64,000 nucleotides of DNA from Ahaetulla prasina (Eukaryota > Chordata > Lepidosauria > Squamata > Colubridae): NCBI RefSeq assembly GCF_028640845.1, contig NC_080544.1:56085211-56149210 (forward strand). Reading direction: 5' to 3'. Made by a program: the position numbers and the translations under genes. The stretch's first letter is position 1. Each line of letters begins with the position of its first letter. Shown here one piece after another: positions 23,485 to 35,833 of this stretch. The notes below the pieces were generated by a model. The model was given only the letters and a program-made list of their open reading frames with translations, was not told where the DNA came from and ran no database searches.

Positions 23485-26322
23485 AAAGAAACCACATATT
23501 GAGGATTCAACCAGAAGCGTCACAGCGAGACAGTCAGGAAATAGCGGGCTCTGATGAGCCTTGCAAAATCTCGAGCTGACAAAGCGCTGTGGGGGATGGG
23601 TCTTCGGACCAGATCTGTCCTGTAGGGATGGAGAAGAAGAGGCACTTCAGACAACCAAGAGGAGCAGGAAAGTTCCTCGGAGGTCAGAGGAAACTCTTGG
23701 ACTCTTGGACTCGGGGGCGGTCGTCACTAACCTGGGGCAACCAGACTAAAGTTTTGAGCAGGAGTGGTGATTTGGATGGAGTACTGGTACTGGGTGAGTG
23801 ATCGGTCAGGCTCACAGGTAAAAAAAATCTATTTTAAAATTGCTAAAAGATGCCCCAGTGAAGAAACAGAAGCTAATGAGCAGTGGGGAATGTTAATGGA
23901 GAGAGAAGAACAAAGCGGAAGTTTAAAGTGTCAAAGCCCGAAATGGAACTTGAGTTTTGGTTTAGAATTTTTCTGGAGATACTTAAATTATTAGAAGAAG
24001 AAACCTAAAATAGCTGTGAAGAGGATTGGAAATAATTGTAAACATTGACGGAAGAATAAAGAAAAGTTTAAAATTAAAAGCCCTGCAACAGAGGTTTTTT
24101 TTAAATTGGATTTGGAGCTGGATTTCAAAATTGGAACTTGGGGAACATTAAAATAATAAGAAGATTGAAATTGGTAAATATTGGCAACGTGGATTTAATA
24201 AATAAATTAAAAAATTTTTAGCATGTTGATTGGAAGTGGATTGGAGAGAAACATCTACAGGCGGAAAGAAAAATTACAACGGTTAACTTGTATTTTGGGA
24301 AAAAAATGTCTTAAAGTGATAAGAGCAGTGGGAACTTTTGAGGAAGATTGTTTTTTGTTTAATCTGTTTGATCTTGACATTCAGAGAAAGTGGAACATAA
24401 TAAAACTTAAAACTGGAATAAAGATAACTCAGAAGTAACAAAATGATGCAGGAACTGATTGAAATGATTAAAATGATGTGCTTATCATTCAAATTGGAAA
24501 TAAATTAAATGATTACAATGATGCATGGAAAACCTAAGCCGGATGAACTAGACACTGTGTTGGAACATATCCAAGTGGAAGAAACCAGGAACGAGAAGCA
24601 AGAAAGAAGTATTAAAAAGGAAGACATTGATTATGGAAAATTAAATGACTATGGTGGGAGTAACAATGAAAAAAAGAGAGGACTTAGGAGAAAATTAATG
24701 GGAAAAAAGAAACAAATAAAGGGAAGAAAAGGAAAGGGGAAAAGATTAGAAACAAAAATGAACTTTAACGATTACATTGAGATTAACAATGACAAAAATA
24801 GAGGGGTTGGAAAGAGACAAGGAGAGAAAGAAGAGGGGAAGAAACAAAATATAAAAAACTCAGATGATTACACTGGGATCAACAGTGGTAAAACAAGAAA
24901 GGGGAAAAGGGGAAAAAGGAGGAGAGGAGTTGGAAATACAGGGCAAACTAGGAGAGCAAGGGATAACCATCTGACTGAGATGGTGTAGGGTTTCCTGCCT
25001 GGGCAGGGGGTTGGACTGGAAGGCCTCCAAGGTCCCTTCCAACTCTGATGTTATGTTATATGACTTTAAAATTAGGGGGGAAGGGAAAAAAAGGAAAATA
25101 AGAGGATGGGATAAAGGATAGTAAAATTTATAATTTAAATGAATGGTAATAAGTTTAAAATATGTGATTGTAATACTTGGAATGTTTTTAATTGTAATAA
25201 TGGAATTCAGCTAAAGCATTTGAAATTATATTGTATTGAGAGAATGAAAATTGATTTTGTTTAGTGTATGAAGAGATTAAGACACTGTTAGTAATTGAAA
25301 TTAATTATTAGAGGGATGAAGTAGAAATGAATGACTAAAATGAATTGTAGCAATATATTTGAATGCAGTACTTGGATAAATTGGGGAAAAAAAGAAATGG
25401 AAAAGAGGGAAGGAAATGGGTTACACATGTAAAAGTATGAATATCAAGATCTATAATTGGAATATTGGAAACTAGGGAACATATGGAATGGAAAATTGGG
25501 TTTATATACTTAAGTAAATTGTAGTATTGTAGTATTTGGTTAATCTGATAAAAAAGAAATGGAAAAAATGGAAAATATATTTGAAATTATATTATGGTTA
25601 AATTGGAAAAAAGAAATGGAGAAGAGGGAAGGAAATGTGTTACACATGTAAATGTGTTACAGATGTAAAAGTGTATAAATATCAAGTGTATAAATATCAA
25701 GATCTATAACTAGAATAATGGAATCTAGGGAAAATATGAAATTATATAAAAATGGAATGGAAAATTGAGTTTATATACATAAGTGAATATGTATATAATT
25801 GTACCATTTGGATAAACTGATAAAAAAGAAATGGAAAAGAGAAGGAAATTGGTTATATATGTAAAACAGCATGAATATTAAATACTTATAATTGGAATAA
25901 TGGAATTTAGGGAAATATTTGAAATTATATTGTGAAAGTGGAGTAATGGGAGAACATTTAAATAAGATAATTTAGAGTTAGGTTTAGATTTTAGAAAAAT
26001 GACTGACTTCAATTTAAACGGTTTCAATTTCAAAAAAGTAAAGAGAGGGGTAGAAAAAGAAAAATTGATTAAAATTACAGATTAGGGCGAATGGTAATGT
26101 TGTTTATATACCAGACGAAATAGAAGGAAAATAAAACATAAAATTAGAGTGAAAGAATTTTTTGGCAAAAAGTGAAATATATAAAATGGTGTTGGAGAAA
26201 ACTAAAATTGGTACAAATTTTGACTCGGCCAATATTCTGTTCAGAAAAAATGTACTGTTTGTATGTGTGTTTTAAAAATAAAATAAAAAACTTTTATATA
26301 TAAAAAAAGAAATCACATATTG
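23485..26322 (+). mobile_element. 2.8-kb retroposed unit with 17-bp target duplication, no RT
   Basis: Flanked by AAAGAAACCACATATTG (23485-23501) and AAAGAAATCACATATTG (26306-26322), one mismatch. The 3' end is A-rich with AATAAAATAAAA. This pattern indicates LINE-type target-primed insertion. The + strand is strongly purine-rich. An open frame at 24509-24988 encodes a Lys/Arg/Glu-rich peptide with three loose repeats of a DYxxINN-type motif. A CR1-type tail sits inside (24960-25060), and the 3' third (about 25370-25920) is a diverged tandem repeat of roughly 220-bp units. It could be a defective L1-like element or a mobilised non-coding RNA; no reverse transcriptase was seen. Confidence 0.65.
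24960..25060 (+). mobile_element. CR1-type 3' tail inside the 2.8-kb unit, sense
   Basis: GTAGGGTTTCCTGCCTGGGC followed by TTGGACTGGAAGGCCTCCAA is the sense CR1 tail. It is the mirror of the antisense copy at 8644. It interrupts the purine-rich unit, and the open frame at 24509 runs into it. Confidence 0.7.
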
Positions 26323-27313
26323 TAATATTTCTGTATTTGCAGCACATCCACACTTTGTTTCTGTACTTACAACAGACTTACCATTTTTAACATTTTCACA
26401 GCATTTGTGACTTCCTTTTTATCATTCATTTTCTTGAACATTAACATTTAGAACATTCATTTGAATTCTGGTCTTGACATATTACTGTCGTCCAAGTACA
26501 GATATCTAAAAACTCCTACCAGCATTCCATCACTTCAGTTACATCCTAAATCATCTCTTCACTTTCATGTTCAATTCCACTCTCTCTGCTGGAGGCTCCT
26601 TATTTAGCCTTCTTCACCTACTTCTGACTTTAAAAAAAAAAATCCCATCAAAAACTTCGCATTTTCTTCAAACCTCCATCTCAAGTATCATATGTGATTT
26701 ATGTGAAGATAAAATTAAAGGGAAGGAGAGTCATTCTGATAAGCTAAACAATCTTTTTCTGCCAACAATTAGTTGGCACAAGTATGCTTCTTTTCAAATT
26801 CCTTATCATGCACACAGTAGATAAATCTTTAAAGCAGTAATATGATAAAGAATTGTGATTTCCTGATTTTAATTAAAGCTAAGTTGGAGAAATCTGTTTG
26901 AACAAGAATGCTACTTTTGATCCATCTGTATCACATTATACTACATTTCAGAAGTTGGAGCCAAATAAACTAAGGAAGGCCATAGATATATGTGAACGGG
27001 AAGAGAAAGTGATCTTGTTGTGTGACTAACATCTGGTGTCATGCTTTTTAATATTATGGATTGTGGATTCTTTTCCAAGGTCTTTTTGTCACTTGGGAAT
27101 GAATGAATGCAATTGTATAAAAATACTTGCATTACAAAAAAAAAGTACTGTAGCTGTATCAATAACTTCTTCAAGTTCTATGCTATACTACACTATGCTG
27201 TGCTTTGCTATGCTATGCTATGCTATGCTATGCTATGCTATGCTATGCTATGCTATGCTATGCTATGTTATCTCTAGTACTGATGAGCATCTGCTTGTTT
27301 GTTTTCTTCCAAG
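26323..27313. other. Intronic sequence with an ATGCT microsatellite
   Basis: AT-rich intron; an uninterrupted pentanucleotide repeat (CTATG units, about 27206-27268) precedes the exon at 27314. The small ORFs are not supported. Confidence 0.6.
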
Positions 27314-27416
27314 CCATATTGCTCCCTTCATCTCCACCTGAAGGTTTCAGAGAATCCTTACACTTCTGGTAATATTGCTAGTCGCGATACAGCTCCAGGA
27401 ATCATTGTGGCCTCTG
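27314..27416 (+). CDS. SORCS1: SORCS1 internal exon (propeller blade), 34 codons plus 1 nt
   Basis: Exon of 103 bp, phase 0 to 1, acceptor TTCCAAG and donor GTAAGAA. It encodes PYCSLHLHLKVSENPYTSGN followed by IASRDTAPGIIVAS. The split glycine codon is completed by the next exon. It directly continues the CLL end of the previous exon. An 11.6-kb intron lies upstream, holding L2, two hAT elements and the 2.8-kb retroposed unit. An ATGCT pentanucleotide microsatellite ends only about 45 bp before this exon. Confidence 0.92.
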
Positions 27417-28052
27417 GTAAGAAATGTTCCAGTAGTATATAACAAAATTCTACAATTTCTTATTGCTATTTAAGTGGAACATAAAAGTTCAAATTTTCAA
27501 CTTGTGGTTCAAAGGTGACATGAAGTAATAGTTGCAACCAAGAAGATCTATTTCAAATCTAATTTTTTTTCACGAACTCTCAAGTTTGGCCTGAGTCAAA
27601 TCACTGTGTCTCATCTTCTGTCAGCAAAACAAGGAAGGTAACAAAATTGACTTAACAAAAACATAACAAAAGAGGTGGGAAATATTTGTTTTGTGATACC
27701 CTTTCTTGCTGGCTGCTGGCTATGAAATTGAATCGTGCCATGATCTAAAGGACAACACTTGTCTTACCCTTATTTTGTAAGGTTAGTGCAAGAATTGCAA
27801 TATGATTAACTAAGTAATATATATAAAATAATAATTTGTGTTTGCTGATAAAGAAATAAAGGGAGACTAGTATAGATCTATTTCACGCGATTTAGTTCTC
27901 ATCAGCTAGCCATACCCTCACTTGGATTTGAATTTGGGCTGCCTGCATATTAGGCAGTTGTATTAACCAATACAATATATATTACTAAAAGCTCAAAGAT
28001 TTCAGTTTTCTTTTACATTTAAGTTTTAAAGGTTGGGGTACTTTCCTTACAG

Positions 28053-28129
28053 GTAACATTGGATCAGAGTTGTCAGAAAATGATATCAGCATGTTTGTTT
28101 CGTCTGATGCTGGAAACACTTGGAGACAA
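28053..28129 (+). CDS. SORCS1: SORCS1 internal exon with Asp-box, 77 bp
   Basis: Short exon in phase 1 to 0, acceptor CCTTACAG and donor GTGAGTAG. It completes the split glycine and reads GNIGSELSENDISMFVSSDA then GNTWRQ. SSDAGNTW is a canonical Asp-box (S-x-D-x-G-x-T-W), the signature repeat of sortilin-type beta-propellers. The upstream intron is only 636 bp. Confidence 0.94.
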
Positions 28130-30094
28130 GTGAGTAGCAATGAAAACAATAAGTGGTCAACTGGGGGAGGAGAGTAGTGTGAAATATCTCTGAAGAGCAG
28201 TTTATTGGAGCATTCTGCTTGATTGGGCAAAGCAACTGTTAATCTCTATAAAGAGGCTAATTTTCTGTTATCCTTCACATTCCAGTCCTCATAAAACTGA
28301 GGATAATGTGGACTGGAAGCAGATAATTTCCCCCCAGCTATCCTCTCTGCAGTGAATTTTGAACATGTGTTGATTTCGGGCCAAAAGTTAATAAATAACC
28401 AATATTTAGAAAGAAAGAAAGAAAGAACAGTTTCTTTCTGAACGCCATCACTCTGCTAAACAAATAATTCCCTCAACACTGTTAAATTATTTATAAATCT
28501 GTACTACTATTAATCTTCTCATCATTCCCATCACCCATCTTCTTCCTCTTATGACTGTATGACTGTAACTTTGTTGCTTGCATCCTTATGATTTATATTG
28601 ATATTGATTGTTTCCCGATTGCTTATTTATATCCTATGACTATCATTACTTGTTGTACCTTAGAATTCTTGATGAACGTATTTTTTCTTTTATGTACACT
28701 GAGAGCATATGCACCAAGACAAATTCCTTGTGTATCCAATCACACTTGGCCAATAAAAATTTCTATTATATTCTGTTCTGTTCTGTTCTATTCTGTTCTG
28801 TTCTATATATCTATGATGACTATATTTAGTTGGAATTTTGTGTGCTTGAACATTGCCTTCCATTGTTTTCATGTATTCCCCTTTTCTAATAGAGCTGTTG
28901 ATATAATTAATATTTTGCTTAAATTATTGGCTTTAAAAGAGAGCTCATCCCATCAGAGCTAACCCTTGAGCTAGTATAAAATTTATTAATTTCTCTATGT
29001 TTTCAAAGCATCTTCCTTTTTATGCTCTAAGAGATAGGCTGAAGGAAGAGGCCTGGGATTTGGTCTGCCTACTGGCAGTCTATCTTAATTAATTTCTACC
29101 TTCCAAGAGGAACCCATGCAAAAGGTTCTGACAAGTAAGATTTTAAATGATCGTTCTTCCTGTATGTAAGATGTCCAAACTAGAATCCCAGTTTAGGGAA
29201 TCTGTCCCTTTTTGTACAATTATGAATGTTACCATTATATATATTATCTGTTATTGTAATATTTTCATCCTGCATAATATTCTTTAGCAGTACTATGGCA
29301 CCTCAGTAGTTATTTTAATTCATTGTCTTTCTTTTCCCTTTTTTTAAATCCTGCTCTCATTGTTTTATGACAAGAGGAAAATGTGATTCATCATTTACAT
29401 GTGTTTGTGCTGTGCATTCTCATTTATAAAGTTATACTAACTTAATTCCCTGGTTACAAAACCTTTGAAAAAAGATATGTAGTGAATGAGCGAGCCTGAT
29501 TCATTCAGATATGTGCTTTCTCCTTCCCATATTTCACTCAGGCACCAAAAACTCAAAATCTCAATGAACAAGAAGGAGATTTTCTTGCTGCTAAAAAAAA
29601 AAGTCTGGTGACAGCAAAATGGGGATGGGGAATGGGTGGGTACGTAACTAAATCCCTTTCCCATTGGCTACAGAAAACAAATGTGTAATATAGCTTAAAA
29701 AGTGGGAGGAGTGAAACTAGTGCCTTACCTAGGAAAACCTCTAAGGACATTTTTACAGCTTCAGGAATCTTGAGCCTGGGTCTTGAGGCTGAGAGGATAA
29801 ATCATTATAGAAAATAGGCCTGAAAAAGTTATGTAGGTGATCCCAGACAGAGGGATCTTCATATCTTTGATCTGATGAACAAAGAGATGAAGGCGGCTTT
29901 CTAGTAAATGTATGTGGAATGAGAAAAGGAAATTGAGGAAAACTTTTTTCTCGTCTCTATTCTGGAACAGTAATTGCTGGGAGGTTAGATGTATGAGCAA
30001 AGCAGAGAAGAAGGCAGGCCAGTGGGAAACATCTCTTGATTAAGAGGAAGAAAGTTGATGGCTGCTAGAAAGACAATAGAGAAATGTCTGCAGA
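28130..30094. other. Intronic sequence with TTCTR microsatellite
   Basis: Mostly featureless intron. A TTCTG/TTCTA pentanucleotide run at about 28770-28806 follows a sequence resembling a retroelement tail (TGTACCTTAGAATTCTTGATG, then CAATAAAAATTTCTATT). This may be a decayed LINE 3' end. Confidence 0.45.
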
Positions 30095-30102
30095 GTCTAG
30101 AT

Positions 30103-30231
30103 CAGGGGTCTCCAACCTTGGTCCCTTTAAGACTTGTAGACTTCAACTCCAACAACTTCAACAAAGCTGGCTGAGGAACTCTGGGAGTTGAAGTCCACAA
30201 GTCTTAAAGGGACCAAGGTTGGAGACCCCTG
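30103..30231. mobile_element. 129-bp palindromic hAT MITE
   Basis: Near-perfect inverted repeat beginning CAGGGGTCTCCAACCTTGGT and ending in its complement, flanked by a perfect 8-bp duplication GTCTAGAT (30095-30102, 30232-30239). One arm of this MITE is also embedded within the larger hAT copies 1, 3 and 4. Confidence 0.9.
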
Positions 30232-30239
30232 GTCTAGAT

Positions 30240-32049
30240 AAAGGCATTCGGTTAGTATTCCCCATCAGCATGCTTTATTTCAATTGCTCATTAGATATTG
30301 TTAAATATAGTTAAATAGAGCAAGGTCTATGGATTTTTATAACTTTAATTATTGTCTCAAAATCTAAGTTCCATATACATGCTCAGCAAACCGAGGATAG
30401 GTTTTTGAAAAGCTATGTTATGCTATTGACTTTAATCCTCCATAAGTAGCAAAATACAACTAGACATAAAACAAATCCAACTGCCAGGAATGTCTTCTCA
30501 TCTTTAGTGAACCTTTTATTGATAACTACAAGAAATAAACAACAATCAAACCAATACATAAGAACATTACTTTGGTTCAAGTCTTAAAGGTTTACGTGTG
30601 TTTCAAGTAGATTAACTTTCAGAATGGGCTATATTTATATCCACTGACATGGATATAACTACAATCTCTTAGACAAAACTAAAATGAGAATTACTAAATA
30701 AAATGTTTTGTTTTCCCCTTGCTTTCCTACTTCTCAAATTAACTCCATATCCATTAACTAAGTATAAGCATTTAAAGAGCTCTAGCAATCAGATAATATG
30801 GACAACAATATGCATGACTCTTGTATATCACTGAATACGTTTTAGTAAGTACTTGGCATTTAATTAATATGCAATTACCACCTCATAAACTGAAAACAAG
30901 TACATACTTTAGAGAATTAACAAAGCAAAGTGTAAGTGCTCTATTAATACTTATTGAATCTCTTAGACATAAAACATTGGGAGTCCTGCCTATAGGTCTC
31001 TGCATATAAATGCAAATGTGTTTATGGTACCAATTAAAAAGTATGTAGTATATCTAAAAAAATATGGCCCTGCACAAAATTGGATTGATATCTAACAAGA
31101 TTTATTTTAGGAACATCCAACATTCCTACCAAACTTCTTTTAGTGGTGGAACAGAAAACATGTCCTCAAACTGACTATCTTGCAAGTACCAGAGAGGCAA
31201 TGTTTCTTAAGTTTTTAGGGCTTTAAAACTGAAACCAGCAAGAACTGGTTCCCCAAAATTGGTAGATAGCACACTTTAATTTTAGATTAGTCTGGAGAAA
31301 AGTATTCATGATGATATGTTGTTCAACTAATTGAGGTTTGCAAGCACACTCAACACCATATAGATTGCAATCGTCTAATCTAAAAGTAAACAAGGCATTT
31401 ATCACTGTGAGTAGGTTGTTCTAAATTAATTAGAAATAGATGGCTTTTATGTTTCCAACTGTAGAGCAAGACTATCTTTCTAGGAATGTGATGAGAACCT
31501 CTACTTCTTGGGCAAGACTTTCCAGGTGGACATTTTGAGGGTCTAGTTCAGGTTCCATCTATTCTCTAAATCACCACTTCTCAGAGTAACTGATTTGTTT
31601 TCCAAGAGGAATGGACTATCTTTCCATTCTATTTTTGTGGTGGTTAAATCGGCAGTATTTATTTATTTGATTGATATCCTACATTTCTAGTCAAATGAAT
31701 ACTTATTAGAGCTACAGTTAGTGAAGTATACAAATGTTGGCATTTAGAACATTTTTTTCTATATAACTAGAATTTTCATCTAAGGAAGTTTATATGCTGC
31801 AATACATGAAAAGTGTATGCATTTATATTTACTTTTTGTGTTTGACTTGGAAAGCTGGAGATAAGGCACCATTAAATAATTAGTAAAAAAAAAAAGAATA
31901 ATTATTAGTGTCATTGTTCAATAACTGTAAACCTTTCTTTTGAATAAATTGTTTTTATTAATCCTATTCAGGAATCATAGTACCTGATATTCTCCTACCA
32001 TGTGTACAGCTATATAGATGAAGACTTCCATTCTGCAGATGACCAAGCT
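30240..32049. other. Intronic sequence without recognised features
   Basis: AT-rich intron between the MITE and the CTTC microsatellite. No repeat family or exon could be supported. Confidence 0.5.
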
Positions 32050-32140
32050 CCTTCCTTCCTTCCTTCCTTCCTTCCTTCCTTCCTTCCTTCCTTCCTTCCT
32101 TCCTTCCTTCCTTCCTTCCTTCCTTCCTTCCTTCCTTCCT
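32050..32140. repeat. (CTTC)n microsatellite
   Basis: About 90 bp of uninterrupted TTCC repeat, 180 bp upstream of the exon at 32322. The minus-strand Lys-Glu-Gly-Arg ORFs across it are artefacts. Confidence 0.97.
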
Positions 32141-32321
32141 CTTTTTTCTAAACAATGAAATAAAATCTTGATCATTCTCATTCCTAAGAACATAATTTAT
32201 TGGGGAGGTATTAATAGGTTTAAATGTTTATATACGGGTACTTATTCATTACAAAAGAAACCTGTCATCCCTTGATAGTGCATACAAAGGACTCTATGTA
32301 TCTTTTTATGTGTCTCACTAG

Positions 32322-32413
32322 ATCTTTGAAGATGAACACAGCGTCCTTTATCTGGACCAAGGTGGGGTTTTGGTTGCTATGAAACATACATCTCTGCCTA
32401 TCAGACATCTCTG
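32322..32413 (+). CDS. SORCS1: SORCS1 internal exon (propeller blade), 92 bp
   Basis: Exon in phase 0 to 2, acceptor CTCACTAG and donor GTAATT. It encodes IFEDEHSVLYLDQGGVLVAM then KHTSLPIRHL, with the tryptophan codon split across the next junction. LYLDQGGVLVAM is the strand-turn-strand that follows an Asp-box in VPS10P blades and is highly conserved in the SORCS subfamily. A long CTTC microsatellite sits about 180 bp upstream in the intron. Confidence 0.94.
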
Positions 32414-33746
32414 GTAATTAATGCGACTACTCTAATTCCATTCATCATAGAGTTCTTCAGTGTGTATTATATGCCATTAGCAGCTGGATTGTGACCAAAC
32501 TTTTTTACTAAGTGCCAGGATATGCCAATTAAACAAATGAACATGCTGCCTCTTTTCATCCCAATAAAACTATATCTGTATTTTGTACATACAATTTTTG
32601 ACAAACAAAATACTTGCAGGGCAATATTATAATCTACATTAGTATTAAGAAGTTGCATTGTTTTGTTCTAGCTAAAGGTTAGAAAATTTAGCTGCAGTTT
32701 AGAAAGATATAAAGAACATTGAAGGTTAAACTCTACCGAAATAAAAGAATAAGAAAAGAAAGTACAATAAGAGACTTCAGAAGGTGTAAATATTCACGCT
32801 GAGGGAAAAACAAATTCTTTTTTTTTAAAGTAGTAACCAAGGACAAATGTAACAGAAAAGTGCAGATTCAATACAGAAGAGCACATTTTGATATCAATAC
32901 AACTGATCTTGTTTTGTTCCTATACTAGGTGTTTCTAACATGGGGAAGTCTAAAAAAAAAAGCTTCTTTAAAGAGACGCTGTGTTTGCTCTCCTGTACTT
33001 TTAAGAGTATCTCTTTGAAATCATTAGTGAAATATGCAGAGTTCTAGTATTTATGATTTGCCACGGAACCAATGTAACAGGATCTCAAGTGTGTGATTGT
33101 ATCCAGAATGACAATTACAAGTGTGAGAGGAGTTGTAGTCCTAATTCTGAGTTATTGTCAGTATTCATACATTTCTAAACATCTGTTTATCCCCTTTATT
33201 GTAGCAGCTATGATTTATAAAGATACATGTGGAGTGGGTTTCTTATTTTAGTTTAAATCTATTGTACTGTACATAACAAAGTATTTTTATATTGAAAACA
33301 TTCTAGACAAAGAATCATTCTCCTATCACTTTGACATCTGTTGTTATACTTCTAATGTACTTAACAATTCCATATTCTACAATTGTAGCATGATATTTGT
33401 GTCCTCCTCTGGTGACCCTCCACTACTGAACTATAGTTCTGCAAAGCCCACATATCATGAAGGATTTTGGGAGTTGTAATTCAATAACCACAACCTTGCA
33501 TTATCTACTTCTGGTCATTCCTATGATTGTGTCAGTTTTATTATGATTCTTTTGGTGTCCTATTTTTTAAATGTTCACAATGATAGCTTCATTCTAAGCC
33601 TTTCCAAATTGGGGAAATTATGCTTAATATGCCTGCAATATATAAGAGTAATATTAGATTATTTTTGTTCAGCTTTTTCCATTTATCTGCAATAAGTTAT
33701 TTCTTCCATTAAACAACAATATGTACTGTGCTTTAACATTGTAATA
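32414..33746. other. Intronic sequence without recognised features
   Basis: AT-rich intron; nothing recognised apart from the MITE that begins at 33747. Confidence 0.5.
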
Positions 33747-34144
33747 CAGGTAGTCCTTGATTTACTACCACAAATGAGCTGAAAATTTATGTTGTTAAAT
33801 AAGACATTTGTTGTCAGTTTTGCTCCATTTTATGACCTTTATTGCCATAGTTGTTGAGTGAATTCTGGCAACTCATAACTTAATAACCCAGTTGTTAAGT
33901 GAATCTGGCTTGCTCATTGACTTTGCTTATCAGAAGGTCCTAAAAGATGATCACATGACTTTGGGACACAACAATGGTCATAAATATTAAACCAGCTGAA
34001 TTTGGTAATATCTGAATTTTGGCACATGATCACGGAGATGCTGCAAAGGTCATAAATGTGAAAAACAATCATAAGTCATTTTTTCAGTGCCATTGTAACT
34101 TTGAATGGTGACTAAATAAACTGTTGTAATTTGAGGACTACCTG
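33747..34144. mobile_element. Squamate MITE (TACAGGTAGTCC family), copy 2
   Basis: Begins CAGGTAGTCCTTGATTTACT and ends TTTGAGGACTACCTG, giving clear inverted termini. It carries the family interior (TTGACTTTGCTTATCAGAAG, TAATAACCCAGTTGTTAAGT). It lies only about 220 bp upstream of the exon at 34364. Confidence 0.75.
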
Positions 34145-34363
34145 CATTTTCTTTTTCTGAACAAAAATACATGCCACTTTATTTGTGAACATAACACAAA
34201 GTAACACATGGAAATTTATAGTTTTTCGGGGAATTTTCTTTACTGTAATGTTTTAGGAACATTATCGTTTCCTGTAACCTGTTATTAAAAAGCTATTTAT
34301 AATATAGAAAGAGATTATTTTTGTTTCTTCTGTTACTGTTTTGTTTTGTCTTGTTATCACCAG

Positions 34364-34471
34364 GTTAAGTTTTGATGAGGGAAGATCTTGGAGCAAGTAC
34401 AGTTTCACCTCCATCCCGCTGTTTGTTGATGGAGTTTTGGGAGAGCCTGGAGAAGAGACTTTAATAATGAC
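34364..34471 (+). CDS. SORCS1: SORCS1 internal exon with Asp-box, 108 bp
   Basis: Exon in phase 2 to 2, acceptor CACCAG and donor GTTAGT. It completes W and reads LSFDEGRSWSKYSFTSIPLF then VDGVLGEPGEETLIM, with a threonine split at the end. SFDEGRSW is another Asp-box. The donor GTTAGT is weaker than the GTAAGT/GTGAGT sites of the neighbouring exons, but the frame and splice phase require it. Confidence 0.93.
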
Positions 34472-34928
34472 GTTAGTAGATGTTATTTATTTTTATAAAT
34501 AAATACACACATCCATACCAGCCATTTAATGGGCCCCATTCTGCTCTGGGTTCCCCAGTCCCCCTGGCATTATTAAATAGGTAATATCTCATATGAATTA
34601 ACACCAATAGGATCCATTCTATTATTATTAAATATAGAAAATCTACCATACTTTTTGGAGTATAAGACGCTCTGGAGTATAAGACACACATTAGTTTTGA
34701 TTTACGATACATAACATAATGCTTAATTTTTCATCAAGTACTAAGTAGCAGAATGTTTATCCACTAATTCCTGTTAATAAATAGCTGTGTGGGTGGGTGT
34801 TTATGTGTAATGTTGAAAGAAAAATTACACTGTTTTGATTATTGCTAGATATTTAATATTTGATTACTGACTTTTTAATTTCTTCAACTTCATGCAGCCA
34901 GTTCCAAAAAAATAATCACCATCTACAT

Positions 34929-35748
34929 CAGGGGTGTCAAACTCAATTTCATTGAGGGCCACATTAGTGTTATGTTTGACCTTGGAGGGCCAGGGTGGTG
35001 GTAACCAGGGGAGCAGAGTAGTCATCATGGTGGGTGTGGCCATGGTGGCCATTTGATACAGGCTCAAGGTGCATTTTTTCTTCTTCTTTCTTTCCACAGT
35101 TCTTTATTATAGCCATTTTCCTATATCTTCTACCAGATATTACTGGCAAACATTTATTACTTAGTCTTCATACTCCACTAAACTTTTTATTCCTAAATTT
35201 ATAACCCATTGTTTAATAATAAATTGCTTTTCCAGGCAGAAAAGCTATTTATACTATTGTATTTTTATTATTCAACTAACAATAAAAATACTATAGCATA
35301 AATAACATGATAATACAAGATCTAACAGCAGAGGTAAATTTCCAGAATAGTAAATAGAAATGGCTGTTAATTATAGATCACTGATTGTAGATTAAATGGA
35401 CCTACAGTATGTAAAAACTGGCTTTAACTATAGTATTAACACAGATGTTGCTTGTTTGCTATCCCAATCAGGCACTTACTTGAGGCCACATAATTGTAAT
35501 TCAGTCCAATCCAGTCCTCCTGCAGCACTCTGCTGGCTGAAAATGGACCATGCAGGGGTCTCGTGGAGTGTCTGCGCAGAGTGCTGCTGGAGGCCGGGGA
35601 GGCTGAAAATGGGGAGTTCCATGCAGGGCCCCCGCAGCCTGCTTTGGCCAGCAGAGGCACTGCAGGCTGGTCCTTTGATATTTCTAGGCCAGATTTAAGC
35701 ACCCGGCAGACTGGATCTGGTCCATGGGCCTTGAGTTGGACACCCCTG
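34929..35748. mobile_element. hAT-type non-autonomous element (CAGGGGTGTCAAACTC family)
   Basis: Inverted termini CAGGGGTGTCAAACTCAA and TTGAGTTGGACACCCCTG with a perfect 8-bp duplication ATCTACAT (34921-34928, 35749-35756). The AT-rich middle (about 35095-35400) is unlike the GC-rich ends and may be a separate insertion. No transposase is seen. Confidence 0.87.
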
Positions 35749-35833
35749 ATCTACATCAATAATACTGGGAATCAGCAATTTATAAATATTATAAATAAAT
35801 GAAAACATACATAAAGAATACTTGTATTTTGAT

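Noticed and set aside
27206..27268. Regular tandem repeat that could suggest a CRISPR-like array
   Set aside because: A pure pentanucleotide microsatellite with no spacers, in a vertebrate intron.
31964..32193. Lys-Glu-Gly-Arg repeat ORFs
   Set aside because: Artefact of the CTTC tetranucleotide repeat on the minus strand.
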